This document shows positions 1 to 8,136 of a DNA stretch of 21,421 bases, piece after piece. The stretch covers positions 1 through 21,421 of the forward strand of contig JAQGAU010001101.1 of NCBI GenBank assembly GCA_034698045.1. Reading direction: 5' to 3'. Position numbers and translations under genes: made by a program. The DNA comes from Paramacrobiotus richtersi (taxonomy: Eukaryota > Tardigrada > Eutardigrada > Parachela > Macrobiotidae). The notes beneath the pieces were generated by a model that had not been told where the DNA came from, did not search any database, and saw only the letters and a list, made by a program, of their open reading frames with translations. The number at the start of each line of letters is the position of its first letter. The first letter of the stretch is position 1.

Positions 1-68
1 TGCTTTGCGCGAGAAATTTCTCGCGCGTAGCCGATTAACTACGCGCGGGAGCACTCTCGCGCGTAGCC
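1..68. repeat. CpG-rich cluster of alternating inverted and direct repeats
   Basis: Positions 7-26 are a perfect 20-bp palindrome (GCGCGAGAAATTTCTCGCGC). Positions 22-30 and 39-47 form a perfect 9-bp inverted repeat (CGCGCGTAG / CTACGCGCG) with an 8-base loop. The 14-mer TCTCGCGCGTAGCC occurs at 19-32 and again at 55-68, a 36-bp period. The core CTCGCGCGTAG thus alternates in orientation. It may be the right edge of a repeat array that continues to the left of the window. It lies just past the donor site of the leftmost ADAMTS exon, so it would sit in an intron. Confidence 0.75.
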
Positions 69-89
69 ACTTCGAAATTATATACGCAC

Positions 90-549
90 CCCGGTCCAAT
101 CGGACACGGCCCACTCCAGCCCCTCACACGGCGCCAACAGACAGTCCTACGTCTTCCCCAGTTTCTTCAGGACATTACACGCCGCATCCGACAGATACTC
201 GGCCTTATGTTTCGGATTCCGCGAGCGGCACGTACTCCACGGTGCGGATTTGGAATCCGGGTCCACAGATGGCCGAACACTACAACATATGCCGTTACAA
301 TGACGGTCCCAAAAAGAAGGAGAAAACAGTGTCGTACCGGGGCCCACTCGCCCACCACCCAATCCGGACATTCAAACTGGAAACAGTTGCGCGCCACCTC
401 GGGTTTGTGCTGGGCGGAGGATTTGCACTGGGTGTCGGGTACGACGACGGTCTAGTCGCCCACCAGCTGACCGCAGACGATGGTGCGGTACTGGGTGCCA
501 CCGCCGCAGCTGCATGGCACTGCATCCGGCCGATTTGCCCACTTTCCAA
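90..549 (-). pseudogene. ADAMTS-family exon with thrombospondin type-1 repeats, broken frame
   Basis: Read on the minus strand, this segment encodes pieces of at least two thrombospondin type-1 repeats (TSRs), the C-terminal modules of secreted ADAMTS proteases that bind matrix. The first runs from WKVGK through CGGGTQYRTIVCGQLVGD and VVVPDTQC to ARNCFQFECP. The second starts DWVVGEWAP and ends DAACNVLKK then DCLLAPC. A third begins EGLEWAVSDWTG at the exon end. These fit the W..W..C, CGGG.Q.R.V.C and C....PC pattern. The exon follows a strong acceptor (pyrimidine tract then TCTGACAG, ending at 550) and stops at a GTGCGT donor (first base 89). The pieces lie in different frames with in-frame TAG stops, one after GQLVGD and one where Gln would be expected before DCLLAPC, plus at least two indels. 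Upstream exon 1136-1398 ends in TT and this one starts with T, so they join in phase as Phe-Trp. The family assignment is firm; whether the breaks are biological or sequence errors is open. Confidence 0.82.
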
Positions 550-1135
550 CTGTCAGAAACAGAAAAAAATCTCAATCAGCCTTCACACAGTGTGCAGATG
601 ACATCGTTACAGCGGGACAGGTTCACAACGTTCAAACGAAGGTGTTTAAACATGTGCAATAATATCTATATATTTTTTGCTGCGAACATGTACAAAATTA
701 ATAATGCACGGTTCAAGCCGTACTTCTTTCTACTTGAAACTCGTCGTAATCAAGTGTCTGTCTAACTGGAACAAACCAGCTTTTTTTGAAAACCAAATAT
801 ATGCTGGTCAATTCTTCGGGTCCAGACTCTTTCGAAAGAGCGAAATCACCGAACGAATACACGAACTTTCTCGTATACGTCACACTGTGAATTTTTACAA
901 TCAAAATGTATTGACATTAATTATCCAATTCTGCTAAAAACTAGTTACTCTTTAAACTGTTCGTAGTTATCAAGAAATTCCAGCTTTCCAGAATCCCAGT
1001 ACAGCCATTGCACTACGATTTTCATTTCACCATATGCACATATACTGATATATTCACTATACTTCTACCTCCACCATTCGCTGAAACCGCAAGCGAGTAT
1101 ATCGTTGTAGTAATACACAACGTCTTGCAACTTAC
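550..1135 (-). other. intron of the ADAMTS-like locus
   Basis: This 586-base stretch runs between a GTAAGT donor at 1135-1130 and an AG acceptor at 551-550, reading the minus strand. It is AT-rich and I see no further exon in it. It contains one copy (1005-1018, plus strand) of a recurrent motif, CCATTGCACTACGA, described in the findings. Confidence 0.6.
1005..1018 (+). repeat. recurrent CACTACGA motif, copy 1
   Basis: The sequence is CCATTGCACTACGA. Close relatives are at 1898-1911 and 7402-7415 (both CCACCGCACTACGA), 4992-5005 (TCACTGTACTACGA) and 5932-5919 on the minus strand (CCACTGTACTACGA). The last two are the tips of a pair of inverted repeats. The copies may be decayed ends of one transposon family. 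Confidence 0.4.
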
Positions 1136-1398
1136 AACGCCGGACACGCGTCCACATTGCACTGCCGACTGGTCTGGGGGCTTGACCAGCGCATCACACT
1201 GGTCATCATCCACCGGCTCGTAGTCACACTGGTGAGCACACACACCACCGGTCGCACCTGCCGCCCGCCACCACAACTGGAACTTCACGGCCCGTAGGAA
1301 CGTGCCAGCCAGGTGAAACTCAGTGGGCCGACGTCCTTGGCACTGTTGGGCGCGTAGAACTCGTACAACACACCCGGATTGGTTTCTTAATGCAGAAT
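1136..1398 (-). pseudogene. ADAMTS-family exon: end of spacer domain and a TSR, broken frame
   Basis: The minus-strand translation gives the C-terminal strand of the ADAMTS spacer domain (ETNPGVLYEFYAPNSA, compare Y.F..P in the family), a linker, then a thrombospondin repeat: SSSCGGGRQVRPVVC, CDYEPVDDDQC, DALVKPPDQ and CNVDACPA. The exon starts after ACCATCAG (first base 1398), in the same phase as the end of the upstream spacer exon, and ends before a GTAAGT donor. Breaks include a TAA four codons in, where Gln would fit (ILH-stop-ETNP), a TGA at the position of the first TSR cysteine (GP-stop-SSSCGGG), and two frame changes within the TSR. The splice sites are better kept than the frame, which suggests an unprocessed pseudogene. 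Heavy sequence error cannot be excluded, but nonsense substitutions at conserved positions argue for real decay. Confidence 0.82.
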
Positions 1399-1480
1399 CT
1401 GATGGTAGTTTTCTATGTGTCCCTTCGCCGGGCTGTTAGAAATCACCAGAATGTACATCAAAGAAATTTTTATTCAGTTA

Positions 1481-1558
1481 TTATATTTTTTATTCAATTT
1501 ACAATATTTATTCAGTTATTATTATTTAGTATAATTATTTTATTATATTTTTTATTCA
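1481..1558. repeat. AT-rich imperfect tandem repeat
   Basis: The 16-mer TTATATTTTTTATTCA occurs exactly at 1481-1496 and 1543-1558, 62 bases apart. It sits inside a longer tract (about 1465-1575) made of TATTCAGTTATTAT-like units. Confidence 0.6.
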
Positions 1559-1897
1559 GTTTTCAATTATTATAATGAGTATACGTTCTTTCAAAGTACT
1601 GATCGAGGATAAATTGGTTCGTACGTGTAGCATGCTTTCTATCGTGGCATTAATAAGTTTAGGAAAAGGTTACTAGCACCCGCAGCTCAAAACGTTAAAA
1701 TTTATTATTATTTCAAAAACGCTGTTTGAATGTGTGCCTGATATTTTTTTTAAATGTAGCAAGACATTACAAAAAATTATTTACCATTAAGAAACTTTTG
1801 TGCTGTCACTGTTTGGTACAATCAGGAAGAAATCCTGTTTTGTATTTGCAAATTATGTTACTAGTGCTCAAAATCAACATCCGTTGTGCTTCATAAG

Positions 1898-1911
1898 CCA
1901 CCGCACTACGA
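1898..1911 (+). repeat. recurrent CACTACGA motif, copy 2
   Basis: The sequence CCACCGCACTACGA is identical to the copy at 7402-7415. The following bases, up to about 1941, contain CCCGTAGTTGTAGGCAGTGG, which is loosely complementary, so the site could form an imperfect hairpin. Confidence 0.45.
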
Positions 1912-2226
1912 CTTGACCGTACCCGTAGTTGTAGGCAGTGGTAAGCCAGAACAATTTACAGCGTGCCATTACGCATCGTCACGTGATAAAATTTTAAATT
2001 AAATATCAGCAGTCAGCGTAATATTATAATTATATTGTCTCATACAGAAATACAATTAAGTAAATAACTTCAATTAAATAAATTACTATAGTAAACAACG
2101 AATAAAATTCAGAATTCAAACGATAAGATTGCCCACAACAACAGCGCTTACGGAAAAGCTGCTGTTCATTTCGACGGCTTCTCAGCACCGTGAAATGCGC
2201 TGAAAGACCACAGAAACTCGACTTAC

Positions 2227-2625
2227 CGCAATGGCAACCGGTTCAGTCGTCGTCCCCTTGGCCATCAGCAACTCAGCCGGCGGATACATGGCACTCTCCC
2301 GGAAGTACGTAAACAACGTCCCCGCAATGCGCAGCATCCGTTTCTTTCTCTCCACTTTGAAGTCCCCCGTTGAGAACACACTCACCACTGACATTCCGCA
2401 GGACAATGCAGTTCTCCGAGGCACGCCGTTCGCGGATCTGGATGTTGGTGGACCCGCTCGGGATGATGAGGAACTCGGCGTATGCTGTGGGAAATACAAG
2501 AAACTGGTTGATTCGATCGAGAAAATATGGTGCTGTACAGGATTCAGGGACATCGCTGTCGTCGTAGAGTCCTTCGACGCACTTGCAGGATGATCCGTCT
2601 CCGCCGCAGAGGCCACATTTATCCT
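2227..2625 (-). pseudogene. ADAMTS-family exon: end of Cys-rich domain and spacer domain
   Basis: This is the clearest exon in the window. After the acceptor CCTCCTTCTAG (exon starts at 2625) the minus strand reads EDKCGLCGGDGSSCK, the hallmark end of the ADAMTS Cys-rich domain. It continues into the spacer: VEGLYDD, FLIIPSGSTNIQIRE, ENCIVLRNVSGECVLNG, FKVERKKRMLRIAGTLFTYF and AELLMAKGTTTEPVAIA. The family pattern IP.GATNI, NYLAL and G.Y.LNG is evident. The exon ends at 2227 before a consensus GTAAGT donor. One frame change lies at the LNG motif: a run of five Gs (AACGGGGGACTTC) is one base longer than needed to join LNG to FKVERKK. Two positions that are usually Tyr or Phe are Cys here (ENCIVL, GECVLN). 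The spacer binds substrate or matrix in known ADAMTS proteins. Spacer sequences are poorly conserved, so I cannot say which ADAMTS subtype. Confidence 0.88.
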
Positions 2626-3119
2626 CTAGAAGGAGGGAACCCAAACGTTTATCGCAACTCGACTAAGGGAACAGTGGAAATTCTTAAGCTAACAACAATG
2701 ATTACGTCTACGACTACAATCGATCGTAAAGTAGGTAGAAACGGAGATAGCATGAAAAATTAAATGAACTGGCAGATTTTGATTTCGAACAGTTGTGACT
2801 GCCGCTGTACGGGCTAACATGGGCGGCGGGCACGTCAATGACACGCCTACTATTCGCTGATTCGATACGGATAATACGGAATCACAGTCATAACGTTAAA
2901 CGTAATGAACATTTTACTGAGAAGAGTTGTACAGATGATAATCAAATAAACTCATCAGAAAGAAATCACAGAAAATGTTGTCGATCAATCGGGATGTGTC
3001 TTCGACGGAATCTCGCAGAAAGCTAATCCCCAATACACACGGAAACTGACCAATCCTATGTACATGTACATAGTAATTGCAGTTAGCTGACACGTGACAG
3101 TTGACAGTTACTTAGTTGA
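2626..3119 (-). other. probable intron, no clear content
   Basis: No convincing exon was found. The stretch around 2790-2840 is GC-richer but frames on both strands are short. A short palindrome (TGTACATGTACA) lies near 3060. Confidence 0.4.
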
Positions 3120-3241
3120 CATTTCCCGCGCACACGGACGGCCGTGTTGTCGTCATTTGAAGGCCGTGTCATCGATGACTTGGGGATCAAAGCTCACGTA
3201 GAAACTTCCGTTCTCATGGGCCGGCAGAGCAAAACAAGAAA
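3120..3241 (-). pseudogene. probable ADAMTS Cys-rich-domain fragment
   Basis: The minus strand reads SCFALPAHENGSFYVSF followed by DPQVIDDTAFK, then a TGA at 3155-3153, then RQHGRPCARE in the same frame. This fits the ADAMTS Cys-rich segment in which C.L.C is followed by F.V..P.V.DGT.C and a later Cys. The expected Gly of DGT is Asp here. The order is right: on the minus strand this piece lies upstream of the DKCG exon. The putative acceptor (TACGGTAG before 3241) is weak, and I see no clear donor, so the edges are approximate. The stop and a missing cysteine suggest the same decay as in the neighbouring exons. Confidence is lower because only about 35 residues can be compared. Confidence 0.55.
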
Positions 3242-4498
3242 CTACCGTAGTTCCCAAAAATCTTGTTTTTCACAATTTTTAACAATTTTCATGTCCCATC
3301 CCAGGCGCACTGGTGCTTTGCAGTGAAATCTGGATATTTTTATCCGACTACCCTTTGGATGAAACACCTTACATTACAGACATTTTCGGATTAGAAAGTG
3401 AACACATTACATCAAAAATGCAAAGGCGTTTACAAAAAGGACGCTTTCACAAACATTGGTTCAGCAATATACGCGAGTACTTTTCGTTGCCGTAGTACAT
3501 AATGCTCAATTGATTATGGGCATAAAAACAGTAAAATATGTTGATTATGGACAAGAGAATTTCGGTTATTAATTACGTTAGTTTTTACTGCGTGCCCGTG
3601 TTTAGTTCTGCAGGTTCGTGCTTCGTACGATGATATCCGTTAGCACACAACTTGGTGCACTGATTAGCTCCTCGTGCCCCACTCGCTCCATAGGCTGCTC
3701 TCAGTGCTCACCGGGTCTCAATAAATACTAAATGCTCTGAATAGTTACTTTGTAAGTGGCCATAATGGAGTTTAACTGAAACTATTATTAATTTATTATG
3801 ATATACAGATACCCATGAGTCGTGGCGTGACAGTGAATGCATTAACAAAAATTGGTGCAAAAATAAGAACAAAATTAATATCAGATGCAAAATAAATAAA
3901 CAAATAGATAAATGTAAAATAAATAAACAAAATAAATGCAAACAATGATGAACAGTAGTTAACGGAAAAGATGCTATATTTAGTTCTATTTTTTCTAAAG
4001 TTTTGCATTTTAAAAATAATATTCTAAGCACTGAACAAACATAACCACAACTACAAGTTTACCAGGACTTCAGGAGTATGATAAAATATCACAATATGTT
4101 TAAAATTCTACCCGGGAAAATGCTCTCACCTTCGCCTATATCGCACAAAAGGGTGCCTACTGTATCGGTAAAACCGTATGAACTGTTAGGGACTCCAGTC
4201 CCGACAATTGCGGCCTGTTGTGCAGCAACTTTGGTATATGTTTTTGTTTTTGTGTTATAAGACTACATATATAATTAATTTTGTTTGTTATATTACACAA
4301 TATATAGTTAATGAACCGAATATATAATTTTAGTATTAAAACTTTTTACAAAACCCCTACATAAAAATGCATATCCAGTCAAATTAAAAAATCTCCAAAA
4401 CGTTGAAGTTTCTGGGTGTTCATGTTTAGTTTAAAAAAAAATTTTATTTTATTACGAATGTTTTAATCATCTTGGTAATAAAGCAAATTAACGCTGAA
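3242..4498. other. non-coding AT-rich stretch
   Basis: I see no supported gene. A 27-bp-period tandem repeat lies at 3886-3931. ORFs of 60-107 codons on both strands are low-complexity and AT-driven. Confidence 0.5.
3886..3931. repeat. short tandem repeat, 27-bp period
   Basis: The unit TGYAAAATAAATAAACAAA occurs at 3886-3904 and 3913-3931 with one base difference. Related AATAAATGCAAAC follows directly. Confidence 0.65.
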
Positions 4499-4960
4499 TT
4501 ACGCATCGCGTTCATTTAGTATGCTTTGCGATTTTTGTTTGGACAGAGGCGCTGTTTTTCCTGCGGACGAGACACTGTCATGTGTACATGTATGTGACAG
4601 CAGGTCGTTGTAATTGCTCCAGTTATCCACTACGTCACGGTTCCGGACACCTGCAATCTTTCGGAAAAATCGCTTCACACATTTCTCAGTGTGCCGCAGT
4701 TTTCCGCCAGACCGAGCAGCTTGGGGTTTCACAGCGGGGCGCAGTAGTCCAGTACTGGTTGGGCTAGGGCTCCAGATAACTGGGTTTTGACGGCCTGTTG
4801 GCTTCGCGGTAGTACGAGTACCAGTAAAGCATAGCTATGTAGCGCGTAACTTGGTTGACCTTCGACGTACAATGCTTTCCATATGATATTTCTAGCTTAA
4901 GGTCATTTATGAAATCCAAATATCGAGCCTGCAAGGCACGAGCAAGTGCGCTGACAATGG
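4499..4960 (-). mobile_element. LINE reverse-transcriptase C-terminal fragment, decayed
   Basis: On the minus strand, QLSGALAQPVLDYCAPL (about 4785-4735) followed by a stop and NPKLLGLAE matches the C-terminal reverse-transcriptase region of non-LTR retrotransposons, where L..ALV.P.L(D/E)YC.P.W(N/D)P precedes an amphipathic segment. Downstream in another frame is KLRHTEKCVKRFFRKIAG and then NYNDLL. These fit the region after the YC.PLWNP motif in CR1/Jockey-type LINEs. Upstream, LDFINDLKLEISYGKH and SKVNQVTRYIAMLYWYSYY may be the preceding part. A TAG or TGA replaces the Trp of PLWNP, and two or more frame changes are present, so this is a dead 5'-truncated copy. Clade assignment is tentative. 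The ends are not defined; no poly-A or 3' repeat was recognised. Confidence 0.6.
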
Positions 4961-4992
4961 TAAACTCCGAAAAGCCAGACATGTATTTGAGT

Positions 4993-5931
4993 CACTGTAC
5001 TACGACATCTTCAAAAAATACAAGCCAGTATCACTTTCTGCATACATGTGGTATAACACTTCCGTAAATTCTCGAATAAAACTTCTATGACTACACGTTT
5101 CTTAATTAAATATTAAACCCCAAAACAATTTGGTCAACTGAAAATGTTCAAGGAGAATATGAATACACGCAAAACAATCACTCAATTTAATTACGCGCCG
5201 CCGAACGAGTCAACACGCTTGGAAACTGAGAAAACAGCTTGTAAACTCAGCAATTAACAGTCATTTCTTTTATTCCATTTTGAACGTGCCGATGCTAAGT
5301 TTACCAAATCAGTTTATCAAATGTTATTTTAATCAGTTGTGTAAAATCTGATTAACTTAAATTACTAGGAAAGTGCACTGGCTCGTAACGGGCGTAAGTC
5401 GCTCGCTGATATACTAATCAAGACAACAGTAAAATTTCTTACCCAATATTATATGCCATAACTAGAAACAATACAATCCTTCTCTTAATTACTAGCAAGC
5501 GGCTTCGTGACAGCTAGGGCAACCCAACTTACCCAAAATTAAGACAAAAAAACAAGATTAATGATAAATATAATACACAAAGAATATTACTGAACGCGCT
5601 GTGATCAGCGCTCAAGGGCACTGCCATAGGCAGCCAGGTCACTACGCATCCCTTGGCACCTCATACGCTTACAACATTTCCTCTACATGTCCCACTGCAT
5701 GTGAATCTGGGCCTCATCCTCTCGTTTCCCTGTACACAGTCTCATCGGCATTTGTATGCTATTCCTCCATGTTCCCTTCTAATTTGTCGATTTTTAATAG
5801 TTTTATGGGATTGTACAATTTTTTGGATATGAATTCATTTTGTCATCGAAGTTATTCGAGAATTTAGCGGTTCCACTACATACAGAAAGTGGATACTCGT
5901 GTTTATAATTTGAAGATGTCGTAGTACAGTG
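4993..5931. mobile_element. possible non-autonomous DNA transposon with terminal inverted repeats
   Basis: The left end (4993-5051) begins CACTGTACTACGACATCTTC and the right end (5931-5873, minus strand) begins with the same 23 bases, CACTGTACTACGACATCTTC plus AAA. Beyond this the arms remain similar, sharing AGTAT, CACTTTCTG and TGTGG/AGTGG with one small indel. The span is 939 bp and contains no ORF longer than 88 codons, so it would be non-autonomous. The flanks (TTTGAGT left, GCTCCGA right) show no clear target-site duplication. The CACT(G/A) start recalls CACTA-like or Chapaev-like ends, but the family is not settled. An alternative is two unrelated insertions of one short repeat in opposite orientation. 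The left end abuts the decayed LINE fragment. Confidence 0.5.
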
Positions 5932-6958
5932 GCTCCGAAATGGCTCTCTCGTGCACATTGTGATACTAGTGAAGTAGCTGATATGCATGTGAAAAATTTG
6001 TATTATTTTTATTCCTGCTTCGCATTGTAAATCTGCGGAGAAAATATGCGCATTTACTATATTTACCATTGTTAAGCACTTGCTCGTGACATTGCAGTAA
6101 TTTTATTCCTATTTTGTTGTGTGATGTTTAATTCCATAAACTAAAAAATAAAATTTGTCTATTTTAGAAATATTGATAGGTTATTTGTGTTGGGTAATAG
6201 TTGATTTATCGTTTAATTTATTATTACGGAAAAATACTTTACTGAAGTAAATAAAACCACAGACTCGAAGCAAAATGATAATTTATACATACTTGTAACT
6301 TTCTACATTTGTTACAGTTTGGGTCCCATTATTTTGTTTTTGTGATATATACATATTTCTGGCTTGGGCTTGTTGTTACAATTGATTTGTTTACTTGCGG
6401 TCAGTGTGCTTAAAAGGGTAATTTCAACAAATCATTCTGAGTATTCCAAGTGTGTTCTAAGTGTTCGATCTGATCGTATTCTTCCTTCTTAAAACATCAA
6501 ATCGTGTGGCTTCAGTTTTTTGTTTTCACGTTCCGTTTTGACGCAGTTTTGGGCTGAGGTACAGCGCATGCACCGCTCAGCGGTGTTATTAATTGTCAAC
6601 TGATAATAATTTGCTTCGTATACCTGTTTGTCTAAACAGCTAATTTATTTTATTTGTGTTTATTTACTGCATTTAAGTGAATTTTATTATCTCCTTTTTT
6701 AGTTACTTTCTTAATATACATCGCCTTCATTTAGTTTGCAGCCAGAACCATGTTTCCAGCCAAAACTATTGTCGAGGTAATTTTTCCCAGTTAATCAGAA
6801 TCCTAAAATTTGAAGCGCATTACATGAGATTGGGAATTGCCCAACGCTGCTGTCGCTTAGCGCACTCTTGTTTCTTGTTGGCGGAATAAATCCGGCTGTC
6901 ATGCTGAGCCGGAAGTTGTCCTTTTTGGCTGGGAATTAATCTCGTTATGTTTTTGCAG
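5932..6958. other. AT-rich stretch without a supported gene
   Basis: I see no convincing exon. A small GC-richer patch at 6815-6890 (plus frame AQRCCRLAHSCFLLAE, then stop) precedes the exon-like segment at 6959 but has no recognisable motif. Confidence 0.4.
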
Positions 6959-7072
6959 GAAGTGCATGCGGAGCTGGCAGGACGGGTGTATATGCTGGAA
7001 ATTGAAAAATGTCTAGCGAAGATCAGCGTTTCCGGCAATACAATCACAGGAAGGATATTAACGCTTCCTTAA
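6959..7072 (+). other. exon-like segment with strong 3' splice signal, unknown product
   Basis: A good acceptor (TTATGTTTTTGCAG, ending 6958) is followed in frame by EVHAELAGRVYMLEIEKC, then LAKISVSGNTITGRILTLP and a TAA at 7070-7072. The codons show the purine-N-pyrimidine bias of real coding sequence, and the 37 codons contain no internal stop. After the TAA the same frame stays open to about TRWN-stop, so the TAA may be a true terminator of a last exon or a break. I recognise no family. The segment could be a plus-strand terminal exon of an otherwise unseen gene. Confidence 0.35.
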
Positions 7073-7401
7073 TATCCATCCCAGTACCACGCGGTTGGCT
7101 GTGGCTTGGCGGGATTCTGCAGCGGGCATCATTACATATGCGCCGGGTGTACACGTTGGAATTGAATCAGGAGGAAATCGGAAGTATTAAATGGTGTACT
7201 GTAATATTAAATGAGGAGATGATAAAAATTACACAAAGAAAGGTAGAACAGTATATAAAAATGTATAGAAACATATGAAAAGAATGGTTGTTCAGAATCT
7301 GAACTTCAGATTCAGTTACGCTGATCGACAATGTAATTAATCACTGGCGCTGTATACTGTATACTACGTAAGCCAGACGAGAAGGAAAATCTCATCACTG
7401 G

Positions 7402-7415
7402 CCACCGCACTACGA
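7402..7415 (+). repeat. recurrent CACTACGA motif, copy 3
   Basis: The sequence CCACCGCACTACGA is identical to that at 1898-1911 over 14 bases, 5.5 kb away, and related to the tips of the inverted repeats at 4993 and 5931. Confidence 0.45.
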
Positions 7416-7850
7416 AATTTTCCCATATCGTCAGTCAGCCGCGATAGTGCACATGAACGAAAGCCACACACCGATTTCAGAGAAATGTTCTTTTCCACAC
7501 TTATGTTCAATGAGTTCTGATATTTCTGTTCTGCGCACAATGAATTACCAAAAAATTCTGTTATTAACAATCCAAAAATTCACCCAGAAATTGAATCATA
7601 CAAATTAAAATAAGAGCAGTCTGATTTTCCTAGCTGCTGCTTTTCATCCGACGATTTGCTGATTTTCTCACGTTTTCTCTAGTTTCTTAACTTTCCAAAA
7701 TTTATTTCGAAATAAGCAAAAAATTTCTAAATGTGAAAAATCGCTACAATTATGCCATACGTAACGTGCGCAAAGAAGCGCGGAAAACGAGATCCTAATA
7801 TCCCACAGTTGAAATTAAATGCAAAGAACTAATGAGTGCAATGAAAATAA

Positions 7851-7965
7851 TGAAATGCTGTGAATTAATTGTTAGTGAGTGTGCGAAATTAAGTACAAAT
7901 AAATAATGCTATGAAATTGCTGTAAATTGATGGCTGCTGAGTGTAAAATTAAATACAAATAAATA
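7851..7965. repeat. two-unit tandem repeat, about 60-bp period
   Basis: Unit one (7851-7905) and unit two (7912-7965) both begin TGAAAT.GCTGT.AATT, share GTGAGTGT/CTGAGTGT, and end AA(A/G)TACAAATAAATA. A partial third unit may precede at about 7811-7850. Confidence 0.7.
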
Positions 7966-8136
7966 AGTATTATGAAAATAATGCGCTAAAATTCTGATTA
8001 GTAACAATTGACTGTTATGAGAGTGCATGTTTGCGCTTACAGTGACCACTAGCTAGGAGCCTACGAAAGGGTTAGTTTAGCATCCACGATGTGACCGGCA
8101 CAGAGGCCGGGTTGGTGTGCATGATACAGGCGCTGG

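Larger units (their letters stand above)
1399..2226 (-). other. AT-rich intron of the ADAMTS-like locus
   Basis: This stretch lies between the GTAAGT donor at 2226-2221 and the acceptor at 1400-1399 on the minus strand. It is very AT-rich, carries a degenerate tandem repeat near 1465-1575, and has a recurrent motif copy at 1898-1911. I see no coding signal. Confidence 0.6.
7073..8136. other. non-coding stretch with a tandem repeat
   Basis: No supported gene. The stretch contains a recurrent motif copy at 7402-7415 and a 60-bp-period repeat at 7851-7965. A minus-strand ORF at 7570-7364 lacks recognisable motifs. Confidence 0.4.

Noticed and set aside
5-601. 198-codon plus-strand ORF at the left edge
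   Set aside because: It is the antisense shadow of the minus-strand TSR exon, whose conserved motifs and splice sites decide the strand; the plus translation has no domain.
90-1398. Alternative genetic code (TAA/TAG as Gln)
   Set aside because: TGA stops and frame changes occur in the same exons, and ADAMTS genes are animal genes using the standard nuclear code.
90-2625. Processed (retro) pseudogene
   Set aside because: Introns with consensus donors and acceptors separate the exons, so it did not arise from a spliced mRNA.
3708-4031. Minus-strand ORFs rich in Phe, Ile and Leu
   Set aside because: They are translations of an A-rich tandem repeat on the plus strand and only mimic membrane segments.
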